This document shows positions 1-10,887 of a stretch of 64,000 nt of DNA, piece by piece. The stretch's first letter is position 1, and each line of letters opens with the position of its first letter. The DNA lies in the NCBI GenBank assembly GCA_963457665.1, contig OY735219.1, positions 42,256,714 to 42,320,713 on the forward strand, read 5' to 3'. A model generated the notes under the pieces. That model had not been told where the DNA came from and did no database searches. It worked only from the letters and a program-made list of their open reading frames with translations. Position numbers and translations under genes: made by a program. The stretch is from Thysanoteuthis rhombus (Eukaryota; Mollusca; Cephalopoda; Oegopsida; Thysanoteuthidae).

Positions 1-7
1 GGTTGTC

Positions 8-455
8 ACTCGATAGAAACTGTCACATGACCAACGTCTTTTGGCAGCATGGCGTGTTTATGGTGGACAGTTAAAACATTGCAAAAAGTGGTGATCAATG
101 AATAAGTTACTTTCTCGCCTTTTGTTCGACAGTGATCACTAAAAAAGTATGAATTTTCGAAAACCAAGCATAAATGTTGATGGACATAAACTTGGGATCA
201 GTTTAGTTCTAACATACACTGCTGATCGAACCCCTCTACAAAATTCCTATACAGGTGGAGAATTTACTAAAAATAAAAAAAAAGTTTTTCTTCTATACAT
301 AATAAGGAGTAAACATTTGAATTTTCAGCCCTCTCGCTCCATTGGTACAGCCTGTACGCATGATGCATGCATACATTGCTAGTCAGCTAGTCAGCCAGCC
401 CTATTGGAAAACTGAAAGAAACCTATGTTGCCAGAATTGTTGACATCGTTGGTTG
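8..455 (+). repeat. Dispersed family A element, copy 1
   Basis: This is the first of about 13 copies of one dispersed repeat in the window. It starts near a TAGAAACTGTCA-like motif followed by a GACCAACGTCTTTTGGCAGC box, continues through several TGATCA-rich blocks, an ACAAACT(T/A)GGGATCA block and an AGCCCTCTCGCTCCATTGGT box, and ends near GTTGACAGTTT, which is the start motif inverted. The opposed ends suggest a non-autonomous element with short terminal inverted repeats. No protein is encoded; short open frames here are chance. Transposon class is not known. Confidence 0.65.
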
Positions 456-687
456 ACAGTTTCGTATATATGTATTTCTAACAATCTGTATTAGCCACAA
501 AGATCCAAACAAGAGTGTTCCGTAAAAGGAGGCAAGACATGATATATTCAGATTTTTGTTCAGTTTAGTATAAAGAACAGACCGAATTCATAATTGCTCA
601 ATGTATAAAAAGAAAGTAATATAGTATGAAGGTCCCGATTGAGACATGTTGATTATTGTCCTTCTCACACACTCAGCGCCTTGTTTA

Positions 688-1478
688 TTTAATTAGAAAC
701 CATCAACCAAAACTGTCAATATAGGTTTCTTCAGTTTTTCAGTCAGTCTATCTGGCTGGCTGGATAGTTATGTATGTATCACAAATATGGGACGCACCAG
801 TGAAGCTAGAGGGCTGGAAAATCAAACATCCACTCCTAGTTATGTCTGGGAAAAACGTTTTTCTTTATGATTTTCCAAGTTAGTCTTTTTTTCCAGTTTT
901 TAAGTTGGTCTGTCTGACTAGCTATGTATGTATGTGTCACGCGTACAGGCCACACCGATGGAGCGAGGGGGCTAATTTGAATTTTTAATCTAAACATCAA
1001 GCCCTTATTATCTCTTGGAAATTTTTTTTCAAACCCTTCGTAAATAGTTTTTTCATGGTGGGTCCAATTTAATTTCATGCTCAATTGGCCAAAGTTAGTG
1101 TCTGGCAGCTTTCATGCTTATTTTTTTGAATATTCAGATTTTTTAAGTGATCACTGCGCAACAAAAGAGGAGAAAAGTAAGTTATACATTAATCACGCCC
1201 ATTTCAATTTTTTTAATTGATCACCCCAACCAGCGTTTCCAATCCAGATGATTTTGGTTTTGTTTTTTCGGATTTGTGAGTTCAGTGTTGGCAATTTTCA
1301 GATTATTTTTTTTATGTTAAGTAGTCACAATGTTACCAATTGTGTTTTGTTAATTTTTTGAATTTGAGAGTGACAACCGGAATCGAAAAATTGAAGAATC
1401 ATATCCAAATTAGCACTCCTGCATACGTACTGCCAAAACGTGTTGGTCACATGGCGCTTTCTATTGAGTGACCAACCA
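688..1478 (-). repeat. Dispersed family A element, copy 2, inverted, with internal duplication
   Basis: The reverse complement of copy 1: it opens with TTAGAAACC and closes with the CACATGGCGCTTTCTATTGA box and GTGACCAACC. The block around the CTCTAGCTCC box occurs twice (about 780-850 and 920-1010), so this copy carries an internal duplication or two nested copies. It also contains a piece shared with 13.68-13.83 kb near 1270-1420 (family G ends). No coding capacity. Confidence 0.6.
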
Positions 1479-1768
1479 GACCTGCCTATTTATTTTTTGA
1501 CGAAAGATCCGAGTTTTACGCATAGAAGTTATTGATTGGAAGAAGATTGGCCGAGAGAGCTGAGCATTTGTGTGTTTCTAATTTTACAACTCTTTGAACG
1601 CGTCAACCATTTCAAACACAGAGATTACAATTTTAGAAGGTGTTAAAGTTGGGAGATCATGTGTTTGCCCTAGTTTAGCAAGAAATTATCTAAAAATGCA
1701 TCCCATTTCTGTTGCACACCCATTGATATCTGATGACACCAATGTAGGACAGAATGTAGACAGGTTTA

Positions 1769-1866
1769 GGATATACTGGCGCCGTGATAACCACGATCGA
1801 GGTCTGGTGTATCTTGGGGATGGTCTATGTCCAACGACGGACGTTAAAAGACAAATGATGATAAGC
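1769..1866 (+). pseudogene. RTE-like LINE, extreme 3' end
   Basis: About 100 bp matching the last part of the non-LTR retrotransposon seen more fully at 50.1-51.5 and 58.8-59.1 kb. Read on the + strand it carries the shared block GTCTATGTCCAACGACGGAC followed by a short ATGATGAT tail, as expected at the 3' end of RTE-type elements. It is 5'-truncated to the end of the ORF and cannot encode a protein. Confidence 0.6.
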
Positions 1867-1869
1867 CTA

Positions 1870-3105
1870 TGAAAACTCATTGGTTGAAGGGGACTAAGCT
1901 TGAATTGCCCGACATTGTACACAATTTGTTCCGAATTTAGGGGAACATTGCCCCTTTTGCCCCCTGGCACGTCTATGAATGATGATGATGGTACTCTGCT
2001 ACAACACTGCAAAAATTTGGAAGAGAAATTTCTTCATCTGATTATTTACTGAACGATGTAAGGTCGAAAATAGAACGAGTTGCAACCGAGATGCCATTGG
2101 ATTTACTGAACGAAATTACTTTTTATTCACACAGTGCTTTTCACCTTCTACAGACAAGTCCTTTTTTTTCTCACCGGGAATTTTTTACCGTTTCACTATT
2201 GGTCCCCTTAGAAGGGCAAAGTACCAATATGACTCCGAGCAAAAGTTTTGAAGAATCCACAAAACCTTAAATTCAAGGTCCGTAAGAACAAAGCAAATTA
2301 TTGCTGATCACCTGAGAGTTAACAAGTGTAAGTCAACTTCAATTTATCAAATTAACAAATATATCAAGTAAAAGACAAGAAAGCCGAGGCGGTCGTCATG
2401 GTGTCACTCCTCTGACGGTGTAAGGCTATTTACCGTTGATCGTCACTATCTATCATTATTCTCACTCAGACAAGACGTCCCAAAACAAGTGTATTTATTG
2501 ACAAGGATTTTTTGTGGACTATTTTAGCCATTTTCGAGGACAAAAGTATTCTTGGTAACAGGATAATGTCAATTACCTCCTTGAGCTTTCCTCTGTCGTT
2601 CCGTGTTCAATCAGAGAACATAGCATTCTTTGCTGACCTTTATTATAAGTAGCCATTGTAATGATTGTTGTGTTATTGTTATAACAGACAATCAATTGAT
2701 TTTTTTCACAATAATAGTAACTCTTCCGTTAGAGACAATACAAAAAAGTTTAAAGTGTTAAAATTACAAAGATTATTGTTTCCAAATACACCATCCGGAA
2801 ATAAATCCTGGAATAGAAAGAAAAAAATTCAATTTATCTAAAAATAAACGAATTCATTCAGAACAAATTGTAAATATCCGACAAACTTTTGATAAGTTGA
2901 TTGATTTCATAAATGACTTCAGATTCCATTAGCATGAACAATGTTCTCGGTAATGTCTTGAAACAGACGTATTCATCCATTGAAATCTGATGATGAAATC
3001 ATTCGCTTCTGGAATTAATAAATCATATAAATTTTTTTATGTAGATGAACTGTATGAATTTGGTCATTCTTTGTAGGGATTCACCGAACTCTCCCTCCTT
3101 CCCTT
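1870..3105. other. No gene seen
   Basis: AT-rich sequence without an open frame of interest, splice-flanked exon candidate or RNA gene. A short GATGATGATG run occurs at about 1978-1991. A GGTGTCACTCCTCTGACGG box at about 2400-2420 recurs near 43040-43065, so at least part of this stretch is dispersed repeat. Confidence 0.5.
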
Positions 3106-3106
3106 T

Positions 3107-3217
<111 letters not shown>

Positions 3218-3223
3218 TAAAAT

Positions 3224-3307
3224 AAAGTAAGGATTCGCTACTCAAACACGTTTATGTTTTATGTTTATGTAAAACATAAACGTGTTTGTGTAGCGAATCC
3301 TTACTTT
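3224..3307. repeat. Near-perfect hairpin, 38 bp stem, 8 nt loop
   Basis: Left arm 3224-3261 and right arm 3270-3307 are reverse complements with a single mismatch; the loop is TGTTTATG. The stem contains CAAACACGTTTATGTTTT and the outer part GTAAGGATTCGCTA. A second, partly eroded copy lies at 15991-16060, which argues for a small foldback (MITE-like) element. A microRNA precursor is an alternative, but the stem is unusually perfect and the locus is repeated. Confidence 0.8.
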
Positions 3308-3439
3308 ATCATATTTAAGCTCTACTCTAAATCCATTTGATGTTTAATGTTGGATGTACTGCTTTATGAAATAGACTAATCAGACATCGTATATTGTTTT
3401 ATATTATATTGTATTCCTGATTTTTATCATATATATATA

Positions 3440-3465
3440 TGTGTGTGTGCGTGCGTGTGCGTGTA
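3440..3465. repeat. Short (AT)n(GT)n microsatellite
   Basis: A short compound dinucleotide run, AT units passing into GTGTGTGCGTGCG. No other meaning seen. Confidence 0.8.
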
Positions 3466-3779
3466 AAACATGGAAAACACTGAAGTAAATTACATAAATT
3501 ACCTTAATAGATATAGGAAAATAATCGATTGAAATGACACTAAGTTTTAGCGAAAAAAAAGATATAAGGGAAAGGTATGAAAAGTCAAATACTGCTCACC
3601 AATCTACTTCAGAATCCACGTACAAAGCATCACCTAGAAATGTTAAAGGCTTAATCATCCTGTGATCTCTCACAACGTTGCACACACCCATGCCCCCCAT
3701 CCATCAAGAGGGAATATGATAGGCTGGTTGAGCTCTGAGATTACTTTGATCGGAATCAGTTGTAACCAATCCATCCCCC

Positions 3780-5195
3780 CACCAACATGTCATGAACCAC
3801 CACGGCAGGGCATGGCCTAACACTCTCCTTGGATCGCTAGATCAAATGTATACAGGTCGTTCCTGCTGGGTCATCGATTCCAAAAAGCCAAGCCAAACAC
3901 ATCAAGAAAACAACTGTTCCTGCTGGGTCCAGTGTTTCACTAGGCCCAGTTGCATCATTTGCTTTGGGTGGGATGATACGCTCCAAATGCAACAACTCAA
4001 ATAAAAAAAACTGAAACAAATCCAAGAACGCCACCAAGAAAACAACATTGTGCATAGGCACCAAAAAGGTCAGAACAACAACGAAATTTCAATAGAAATG
4101 CATATAACAGATCTTGAATATGAAATTTAAAACATCAAACATTATCGGTATTAACAAAATGAGAAGATTCGAAGAGGGGATAATTGAGCTAAAGAACAAT
4201 CATCTTATTTACAGCCAAGGAAAAGTAAGAGGGCAAGCAAAGTGGAATTGACTTTCCTATTCATACCCCCCCTCAAAACCATGTTGTAAGATTCAAAGCT
4301 GTCTCCGACCGCGTAGCCAATGTCACAATACAACTCTTAAAGTGGTGCTAACTGAACATCGTTCAAGTCTACGCTCCCGCTTCAAAGTCAACAAAAGAAG
4401 AAATAGACAACTCCTACAATGACTTGAACTTAATACTCCAAGATATCGGAAAATACCTCAACATCAATATGCAAGACTTCAACACTCGGGAAGAACAAAG
4501 ACATGGAAACTGCGTCTGTAAATCCGGATACAAAGCATGAAATGAAAGAGGTGACGATCTCATCAATTTTGCAAGAGCAAATGGCTTCAAATCATGAACA
4601 CCTTTTTGAAAAAGAAACCCTATAGAAAATGGACTTGAAGGAGCCTAGATCACGAATCCAAGAGCGAAATAGACTACATCTTAGCAGACACAAGCGAAAA
4701 GACATCCAAGTCCTGAATCAAATCAATGCTAAAAGTGACCACAGGATGATAGGATGTATTCAAATGAGTACCAAGAAAGGAAAGGAAAATGTTTCGCACA
4801 AAACTACAACCAATTACCGTACACAAAAAGCTCACTCGACCCTTCAAGCTAAAAGTGAAAAACAGGTACGAACTTCTTACCGAATCAGAAGATAACATCA
4901 ACGAACTCAACAACAAAATAACGACCCCTCTGATAAAAGCCGCTCATATGTTAAAGCCAAAGAGAAAGCAAACCATCAGTAAACTCATTGAAGAAACCAA
5001 GAATCTCATGGGAAAATGCAGAAATCTCAAGCTGCCATCTAAAAATAAAATAAAAGATTGAAGCAACCGAGTGAGACAAAACGATCCAAAGGAAACGAAG
5101 AGAAGATGAAAGAAGATACAGATCAACAATCATCGAAAGCATTCTCGAAAAAAGTAGAGGCTTTAAAACTATCCAAAGGGTTCTCAGTATAAGAA
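3780..5195 (+). pseudogene. RTE-like LINE, 5' half (endonuclease and linker), degraded
   Basis: A decayed sense copy of an APE-type non-LTR retrotransposon. About 3780-4060 resembles the 5' leader seen again at 5570-5720 (shared CTTTGGGTGG block). About 4090-4600, read with several frame changes and stops, resembles an AP-endonuclease domain: an I-I-G-I-N-x-x-R-R stretch, then V-Q-V-Y-A-P-A-S, then M-Q-D-F-N-T where intact elements have G-D-F-N. About 4620-5160 is the basic linker before the reverse transcriptase, containing D-I-Q-V-L-N-Q-I-N. The RT domain itself is absent. Not functional. Confidence 0.65.
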
Positions 5196-5199
5196 AAAC

Positions 5200-5520
5200 A
5201 AAAATAGCCAGCCCATTGCCATTTAATTTTTCTGATGGATTCTATAATGTCTCGGACACCAGTTTTTTTCTTTAATATATTGTGCCGCGTTGTGATCTCT
5301 CGATATTAGGTTGAGCATGATTCTCTCATGGGTGCGTTGCATTGGTTCTCAGTTTGCATGAGTCTCCTGGTTAAGTTCCACGTTTCAGCTCCATAGGTGA
5401 CTATCAGAAGGATGCATCAGTTATATACTCTTCTTTTAGAACTAATGGGGTTTTCTGATTTCTGCTTCATTCAACCGAAATCCAAAGAAAATGAGAGGGT
5501 CCAGCTCTTCTTAAAATACA
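5200..5520 (-). pseudogene. RTE-like LINE, antisense C-terminal fragment
   Basis: Antisense to the preceding LINE half and directly abutting it. Read on the minus strand it covers the post-RT region of the same family: from the segment encoding Y-G-A-x-T-W-N in the better copy at 50.5 kb down to the segment just before the W-A-G-H-V-A-R motif. Stops and frame changes are present. The junction of a sense 5' half with an antisense 3' piece is repeated at 7.3-7.6 kb. Confidence 0.6.
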
Positions 5521-5564
5521 ACCCCTATGAACTTTACCTGAGTTAAAATTTTAAAATAAGGGAG

Positions 5565-7315
5565 AGGTGTGACCAAACCCTAACTACTGATGGATTATCG
5601 GTCCCTGAAGGCCCAGCCATATCCCTTACTTTGGGTGGCGCTGATGTACTTCAAGGGTGAATACCCCAACAAAACCCCATAACCATCACGAAAAACAAAA
5701 AACAAAAACAACATTATACATTGGCTTCTACGACGTTTGAACACCCTCAACAGAAATGCACCTAACTGATCTCGAAAATAAAATGAAAAACATCAAATAG
5801 GACATAATCGGTATAAGCCAAATGAGAAGAACTAATCAAACTAAAGAGCAAACCTCCTTTACAACCACGGAAAAGTGAAAGTAAGGAGATCAAATAACGT
5901 GATAGGCTTCAAAGATGTCTCAGACTGTATTGCCAGTGTCACTGTACGACTCTCAAAGAGGTACAAACTGAACATCATCCAAGTCCACGCTCCCATTTTG
6001 CAGTCAACCAATAGGGACATAGACAAGTTCTATGAAAATTTGAACTCCAGACTCCAAGATACCAGAAAAATGTCATTATGGGAGACTCCAACGCACAGGT
6101 AAGACAAGGGAATGAGCGTTGCATTGGCGAGTTCAGATATAAAGTACGGAACAGGAAAGAAGAAAAAATATTGTAAACTTCGCAACTGCAAACAGGTTAA
6201 AAATCATTAACACCTTCTTGAGAAAGAAACCCAATCAAAATCGATTTGGAAGAGTCCTAACCATGAAACCAAGAATGAAATAGACTACATCCTAGCAAAC
6301 AAAAGCGACTACGTCAAAGACATCCAGGTTCTAAATCAAGTCAACGTAGGAAGCGACCCCTGAATGGGGAGATGTAAAAATCAAATTAACATCAACGCTG
6401 AACGCAAGGAAATGTTGTGCAACCGGAGCTACTCAACGTACCAAAAGCGCTCACTCGATGCTTCAAGCTTGAACTGAAAAACAGATGTAAACTTTTTACC
6501 GATCCAAAGGTGAACAACTTCTCTAATTGAAGTCGCCGCTATGTTTAAACCACAGATCGCACAAACGATCAGTAAAAATTTCAGATGAAACCAAGAATCT
6601 CATGAAAAAAACCCAGAAATCTGAAGCCTACGACAGCAGGGGAGAAAATTTGAGCAATGGAACGAAATAAAAACTATCCAAAAGAAAACAAAAAGAAGAT
6701 ACACGACAGCAATCATCGAAACAATTCTGAAAAGGTCAGGGTTTCAAAGCTGTCAAAAAATCTCAATACTGGACGGAAACAAATAAAAATTATACTCGAA
6801 GAAAATGGAGACTTAACAACAGAAAGAAACTGGATTGTCGAAGGTGCCCAAGAATTCTACCAAAAACTTTACCCCTTCAAACAGGGACCAAGAAACAACG
6901 AACAGGATATGTAAGGAGCGAGCAATCAGTCCGAGGATTTTACCTTACGTTACACCATGGGAGGTGAAACAAGGTCAAACAAACAAAGAAAGGAAAGACC
7001 CCTGGACCAGATAACATCACCATAGACCTACTAACCCCCCCCCCAAAAAAAAAACAGGTAAGATCATCACTAGGAAACTATCCATTCTATTCAACTTCTG
7101 CATAAAACAAAGTAACGTCTCAGAATATTCATATACTGCAATCATAATGCTGCTATATAAAAAATAATAACGAAAAATCTCAACAACTACAGACCATCAA
7201 GTCTACTCAATAGCATCTACAAACTTTTTAGCAAAGTTATCACGAACTGAATCACTGAAAACCAACCACGGGAACAAGCTGGCCTGAGAACAAGCTATTC
7301 GACCACGGGGTGAGG
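5565..7315 (+). pseudogene. RTE-like LINE, endonuclease to start of RT, degraded
   Basis: A second decayed sense copy. 5570-5720 matches the 5' leader; 5750-6100 matches the endonuclease (I-I-Q-V-H-A-P-I-L, then N-S-R-L-Q-D); 6230-6700 is the linker (K-D-I-Q-V-L-N-Q-V-N). 6980-7300 reaches conserved RT blocks: T-P-G-P-D-N-I-T, then N-Y-R-P-S-S-L-L-N-S-I-Y-K-L-F, then E-Q-A-G-L-R-T-S-Y-S-T, which correspond to RT motifs 1-3 in non-LTR elements. The copy stops before the catalytic Y/F-x-D-D. Frameshifts and stops throughout. Confidence 0.75.
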
Positions 7316-7377
7316 TACACATGGACAATTGTTTGTAAGACCCACTTCCGGCCTGCCAAGACAGTCAAAACTTTGTT

Positions 7378-7470
7378 CAGCGTACGGCACCTGGCGTTTC
7401 CCGGTGGTCTGCCATCTAGGTACTGATCAGGCTTCTTATCTGAGCTCTGTGCAGGGAGGCATTGTGTACC
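7378..7470 (-). pseudogene. 5S rRNA-like sequence
   Basis: Read on the minus strand, the stretch resembles the 3' two-thirds of an animal 5S rRNA gene. On the + strand the order is GCACCTGGCGTTTCCCGG, then GGTACTGATCAGGC, then a poorer AGCT-rich part. These match the reverse complement of the 5S 3' stem and box C, then the segment around the loop E / box C border. It is too diverged to be a working 5S gene. It sits exactly between the sense LINE (ending 7315) and the antisense LINE piece. A better second copy is at 49524-49612. Alternatives: a 5S-derived SINE head or a chance match; a covariance-model search for 5S rRNA would decide. Confidence 0.45.
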
Positions 7471-7471
7471 A

Positions 7472-7640
7472 TTTTAAAAGTCTCTTCGTTAGGTTCCGCG
7501 TTTCAGCTCCATGAATGACCACCGGAATGATGCATTGGTTGTATACCCTTCTTTTCAGGATTAATGGGATCTTTTTGTTTTGAAAGTTGAGCTTGCTCTA
7601 CTGAAAGCTTACCATCCTAAAATGATTCTTATCAGCGGTA
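7472..7640 (-). pseudogene. RTE-like LINE, antisense C-terminal fragment
   Basis: Matches the same LINE segment as 5330-5480 and 50500-50620: a TTTCAGCTCCATGA box, then CGACTAT/GACCACC, then TTGTATACCCTTCTTTTCAG and GGATTAATGGGATC on the + strand. On the minus strand this corresponds to the post-RT region. Short and frameshifted. Confidence 0.6.
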
Positions 7641-7644
7641 TTCA

Positions 7645-8335
7645 AACTGTTCATAGGGCTTCAGTGGAATTAAGTGACATTCTCGCAATATACTTGATAA
7701 TTCTTTATTACATTGACGATTCTGTCATGTCTTCTGCGAATCTTCATTTTATTTCTATAAAATCAACAAATTTCCGTTATAAACGATTGCAGGGTGAAAT
7801 TGTTTTTTTTTCTTGAAGGGGTTCCTAAGAAAGTTTAGTTTTTGAAAAAGGTTACCCGAGTAGTTGAAGTTTGAAGATCACTGGTCTAGATCAGTGGTTA
7901 CGAAACTCTGAAAACTCAAGAACCCCTTTCTATAGAAGAAATTTTCTGGCAGACCCCTAATTTCAACATTTATTTTTTTATGAATTAATGGTCTACAATG
8001 TAAAGCAATTACTGACCTTTTGAAATCATATTTATTTGAAATCATGACTGCCCATGAATTAACTGTTTCTTTTAAACCTACGAAACGGTTGCTTGGTTGA
8101 ACAACAGATGATCCCTGCTAGAAAAATTCATACTTTGTACCATACTATCTAATCCTAAGTAAGGCATAAAACCCATTGAAAAACAGATATTTTGAAATAG
8201 TAAATAACTTTTAAATCCGGGAAGTGTTTGTTATATTGTATTTTGGTTGTGATAAGGTTTTCCTCATATCATCGGTAAGAGGGTTCGATGACTTTTTATA
8301 ACAAAAACTTCAGTTTTGAGATTTTTTAAAACCTT
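7645..8335. other. No gene; possible hAT-type terminus
   Basis: No exon or RNA gene seen. At about 7888-7905 the motif CAGTGGTTACGAAACT resembles the CAGTGGTTC-CAA ends common to hAT-derived non-autonomous elements, followed by an AGAACCCCT box. The matching far end and an 8 bp target duplication were not found, so this is only suggestive. Confidence 0.3.
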
Positions 8336-8339
8336 TTAC

Positions 8340-8430
<91 letters not shown>
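8340..8430. repeat. (AT)n microsatellite
   Basis: About 90 bp of AT dinucleotides. The flanks TTTTACTATATAAA and ATATAGTAAAAG are themselves inverted copies of each other, so the tract sits in the middle of a short palindrome. Confidence 0.95.
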
Positions 8431-8432
<2 letters not shown>

Positions 8433-8570
8433 AAAGAATAACAGCATACTTTGAGATTAAAAAAAAAAGAAGAAAAATGTCTGTATGTTTGAGAGAGACC
8501 TCATTTCCTTCTTTCTTGTGAACGTCCCTGAAAAACGAAAAGAAAAGATGAGAAAAGACGAAAAAAAAAT

Positions 8571-8650
8571 ACAGGTCCTTATATAGTTCTCTTTCTTTCT
8601 TTCTTTTTTTTAAAAAGAAAGAAAGAAAAAGAACTACCTAAGGACCTGTA
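8571..8650. repeat. Hairpin with (CTTT)n / (AAAG)n arms
   Basis: An inverted repeat: CAGGTCCTTA followed by TAGTTCTC(TTTC)n on the left, and the reverse complement (GAAA)n, AGAACTA, TAAGGACCTG on the right, with only a short T/A spacer. Stem about 36 bp with few mismatches. Resembles a foldback element whose centre is tetranucleotide microsatellite. Confidence 0.75.
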
Positions 8651-8683
8651 GATTTTAAAATAGTCTAAATAAATATGTGAATC

Positions 8684-8833
8684 CAGTATTACCAATTTCA
8701 ATTTTTTTTCTTACTTTTAGAATTCGGTAAGTCCTGTGTTCCCGATTTAGATGTTGTTTTAAATAAGATTTTTGAATTTATGAGTAATTTCCACACAAAC
8801 GAAAAACTGCAAAAAGCATCTAAGTTGGCAACC
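8684..8833. repeat. Family G inverted-repeat element, copy 1
   Basis: About 150 bp with ends CAGTATTACCAATTT and (reversed) GGTTGCCAACTTAGAT, i.e. short terminal inverted repeats of the type AGT(A/G)TTGCCAA. The same ends bound a 350 bp segment at 46491-46840 and occur near 13.7 kb. Probably a non-autonomous DNA element; class unknown. Confidence 0.45.
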
Positions 8834-9246
8834 TTCAAGCAAAGATAATTTTTTAAAAATGTCCAAACGCACAGAAACACCTACCTACCAACCTACCTAC
8901 TCACCTACATACGTACATGTTGACATAAGTGTGAAAAAATATGCATCAGTCCGGGGAAAATGTCCTCACAATCCCATTTTTTAATTGTTTAGTGAGACGA
9001 TCGGAAGATTTATTTACATCTTTTTGGGATTTCCCCAAAACGGTTGCCAGAAGAATACATGCCTCACTACACAAGTGAGAATAGTATTTTCATGGTTGTA
9101 TCTGCATACGCAGACACACGCAGACGCATTCACTCACACACACATACACACACATATACATATGCGCGTGAATGTGTACCCAGTTATGTATAGCTAATGA
9201 CCTAATGAGGTAAAATGCATAAGCTTTAAATGTATTTGCTATTGTC

Positions 9247-9249
<3 letters not shown>

Positions 9250-9325
<76 letters not shown>
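9250..9325. repeat. (AT)n(GT)n microsatellite
   Basis: About 30 bp AT units then about 44 bp GT units. It forms the left border of the tRNA-like SINE that follows. Confidence 0.95.
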
Positions 9326-9327
<2 letters not shown>

Positions 9328-9543
9328 GAATAGAGCACTCTGATGAATGAGGAGTTTCTGCGTAAATGAATATATGACTAAAATTCAACTTTACTAACCA
9401 CCCAGTTCCGTAGTCTAGAGGTAGGATATCTGACTCCGGGTCCGATGTGAGAGTTTCATATCCTCCTCCCGGTAATGGATGGGATAAAAGACTATAACCA
9501 CAATCAAGAGATGAAATACATCAAAACAGCTATCTGTGTATGA

Positions 9544-9548
<5 letters not shown>
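9326..9548 (+). repeat. tRNA-like SINE (family E), copy 1
   Basis: A 220 bp repeat also found at 13064-13285 and, inverted, at 33003-33290. It carries an A-box-like GAGGTAGGATATC and a decayed B-box region about 40 bp later, preceded by CCAGTTCCGT. It starts with GGAATAGAGCACTCTGATG and ends with GTATGACAC before (TA)n. All three copies are bounded on both sides by AT-rich microsatellite. Presumably transcribed by Pol III when active and mobilised by a LINE; non-coding. Confidence 0.7.

Positions 9549-9586
<38 letters not shown>
9549..9586. repeat. (TA)n microsatellite
   Basis: Right border of the SINE copy; may be its expanded 3' tail. Confidence 0.95.
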
Positions 9587-9589
<3 letters not shown>

Positions 9590-9689
9590 CAGGTTTGCAT
9601 TTTATACAAAATGCATGTCCTATGATGATTTACTTGTTTAAAATTTTTATAAATATATTACATATTTTAAGATCTCAGATATAAGACAT

Positions 9690-10175
9690 TACAGGGCTCT
9701 ACACACGATACAGAATGAAAACCATTTGCTTAAAGTTTGTTGGCAGCATGTTATGTTGGGATGACCAATAAAAAATTATACAAATGATTGATTAATGAAT
9801 GATCAAATTACTTCCCTCACTCTTTATTGGGCAGTGATTACAAAAAAAGTCTGAATTTTCCAAAGGACAAGCGTGAATGCTGCTGGACACAAACTAAGGG
9901 ATCAATTTAGAATGAACTTACATTTAAAACTGAACCCCCCACACACAAAAAACTTTTTTCCGGTGGGGGGTTTTAAAATCTAAATAAACGTTTTTTCTTT
10001 CCAGACATAATGATTGGATGTTTGAATAATCAGCCCTGTGGATCATCATGCCGCCTGTACTCATGACACATACATACATAGCCAGCCAGCCAGCCAGCCA
10101 GCCAGCCCTACTTAAAAACTGAATAAACCTATTCTGGCAGTTTCATCGACAGATTTGCTGGACAGTTTCTAAAAA
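9690..10175 (+). repeat. Dispersed family A element, copy 3
   Basis: Same order of blocks as copy 1: TTTGTTGGCAGCATG, TGACCAATAAAAAATTA, GGGCAGTGATTACAAAAAAA, the ACACAAACTAAGGGATCAAT block, a CCGGTGGGGGG stretch, then CATAGCCAGCCAGCC tandem tetranucleotides, and the terminal GACAGTTTCTA. No coding capacity. Confidence 0.65.
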
Positions 10176-10179
10176 TATA

Positions 10180-10885
10180 TATTTTTTCAAGATCTCAAAT
10201 ACAAGATATAATTAGTACTAGTTAAAACTTTGGCAAATACGCTCACTTTCACTTAGTCTTGTCGGGCGGAGGACGATAGGACTGTGTTTGTAAGTACAGC
10301 AAGTGATACTATTTAGAGGGTTTCCGCCCTAGTCGGAAATCGGGCTGTTTAGTGGAGATGGCTCCAAGGAAGGCATGTACTCTGAAAATCCTTACCGTGA
10401 CACTTTTGCATACACCCATATAATCATCTGTACTCTGCTCAATTGTGCTCATAAACTCAACGCTTCTCAATGGCTATTGGAATAACAGCTGTCTGCTGCT
10501 ACTGCCTGGGTAAAAAATGGTTTGTTATGGGAGAGTGGTTTTCGTTTGAATGCTGGATGAAGTGGATCCATACCTTGACAGCAGTACAAAGCTAAAATTA
10601 TCGAGTACAACTGAATTTCTAACTTGGTTTACCTATTCTGTGTTCTGAAGTGCTCCCCATCTTACGAACGATTGAATTCACGCGAAAAAAAATCATGAAT
10701 ATATTAGAATTTCTATGAGATAGTTCTTTAAAAGAAAAGAAATATTGATTTGTTCCTGTGGAAGATTCTGTAATATCAAAATTGTGGTTAAGAGATATTT
10801 ATATGAGCAACATTGTTAACTTTTGGTTGATGAGTCCATTGTTACGGATAGATAAACAAAAAAAAATCACAGATTGTTTTAATTT
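10180..10885. other. No gene seen
   Basis: Mixed-composition unique-looking sequence, slightly GC-richer at 10250-10380. No open frame, RNA gene or known repeat recognised. Confidence 0.4.
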
Positions 10886-10887
10886 CA

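Noticed and set aside
1686-2012. A 108-codon minus-strand gene
   Set aside because: It is antisense to the RTE-like LINE 3' end and its sequence follows the repeat, not a protein family.
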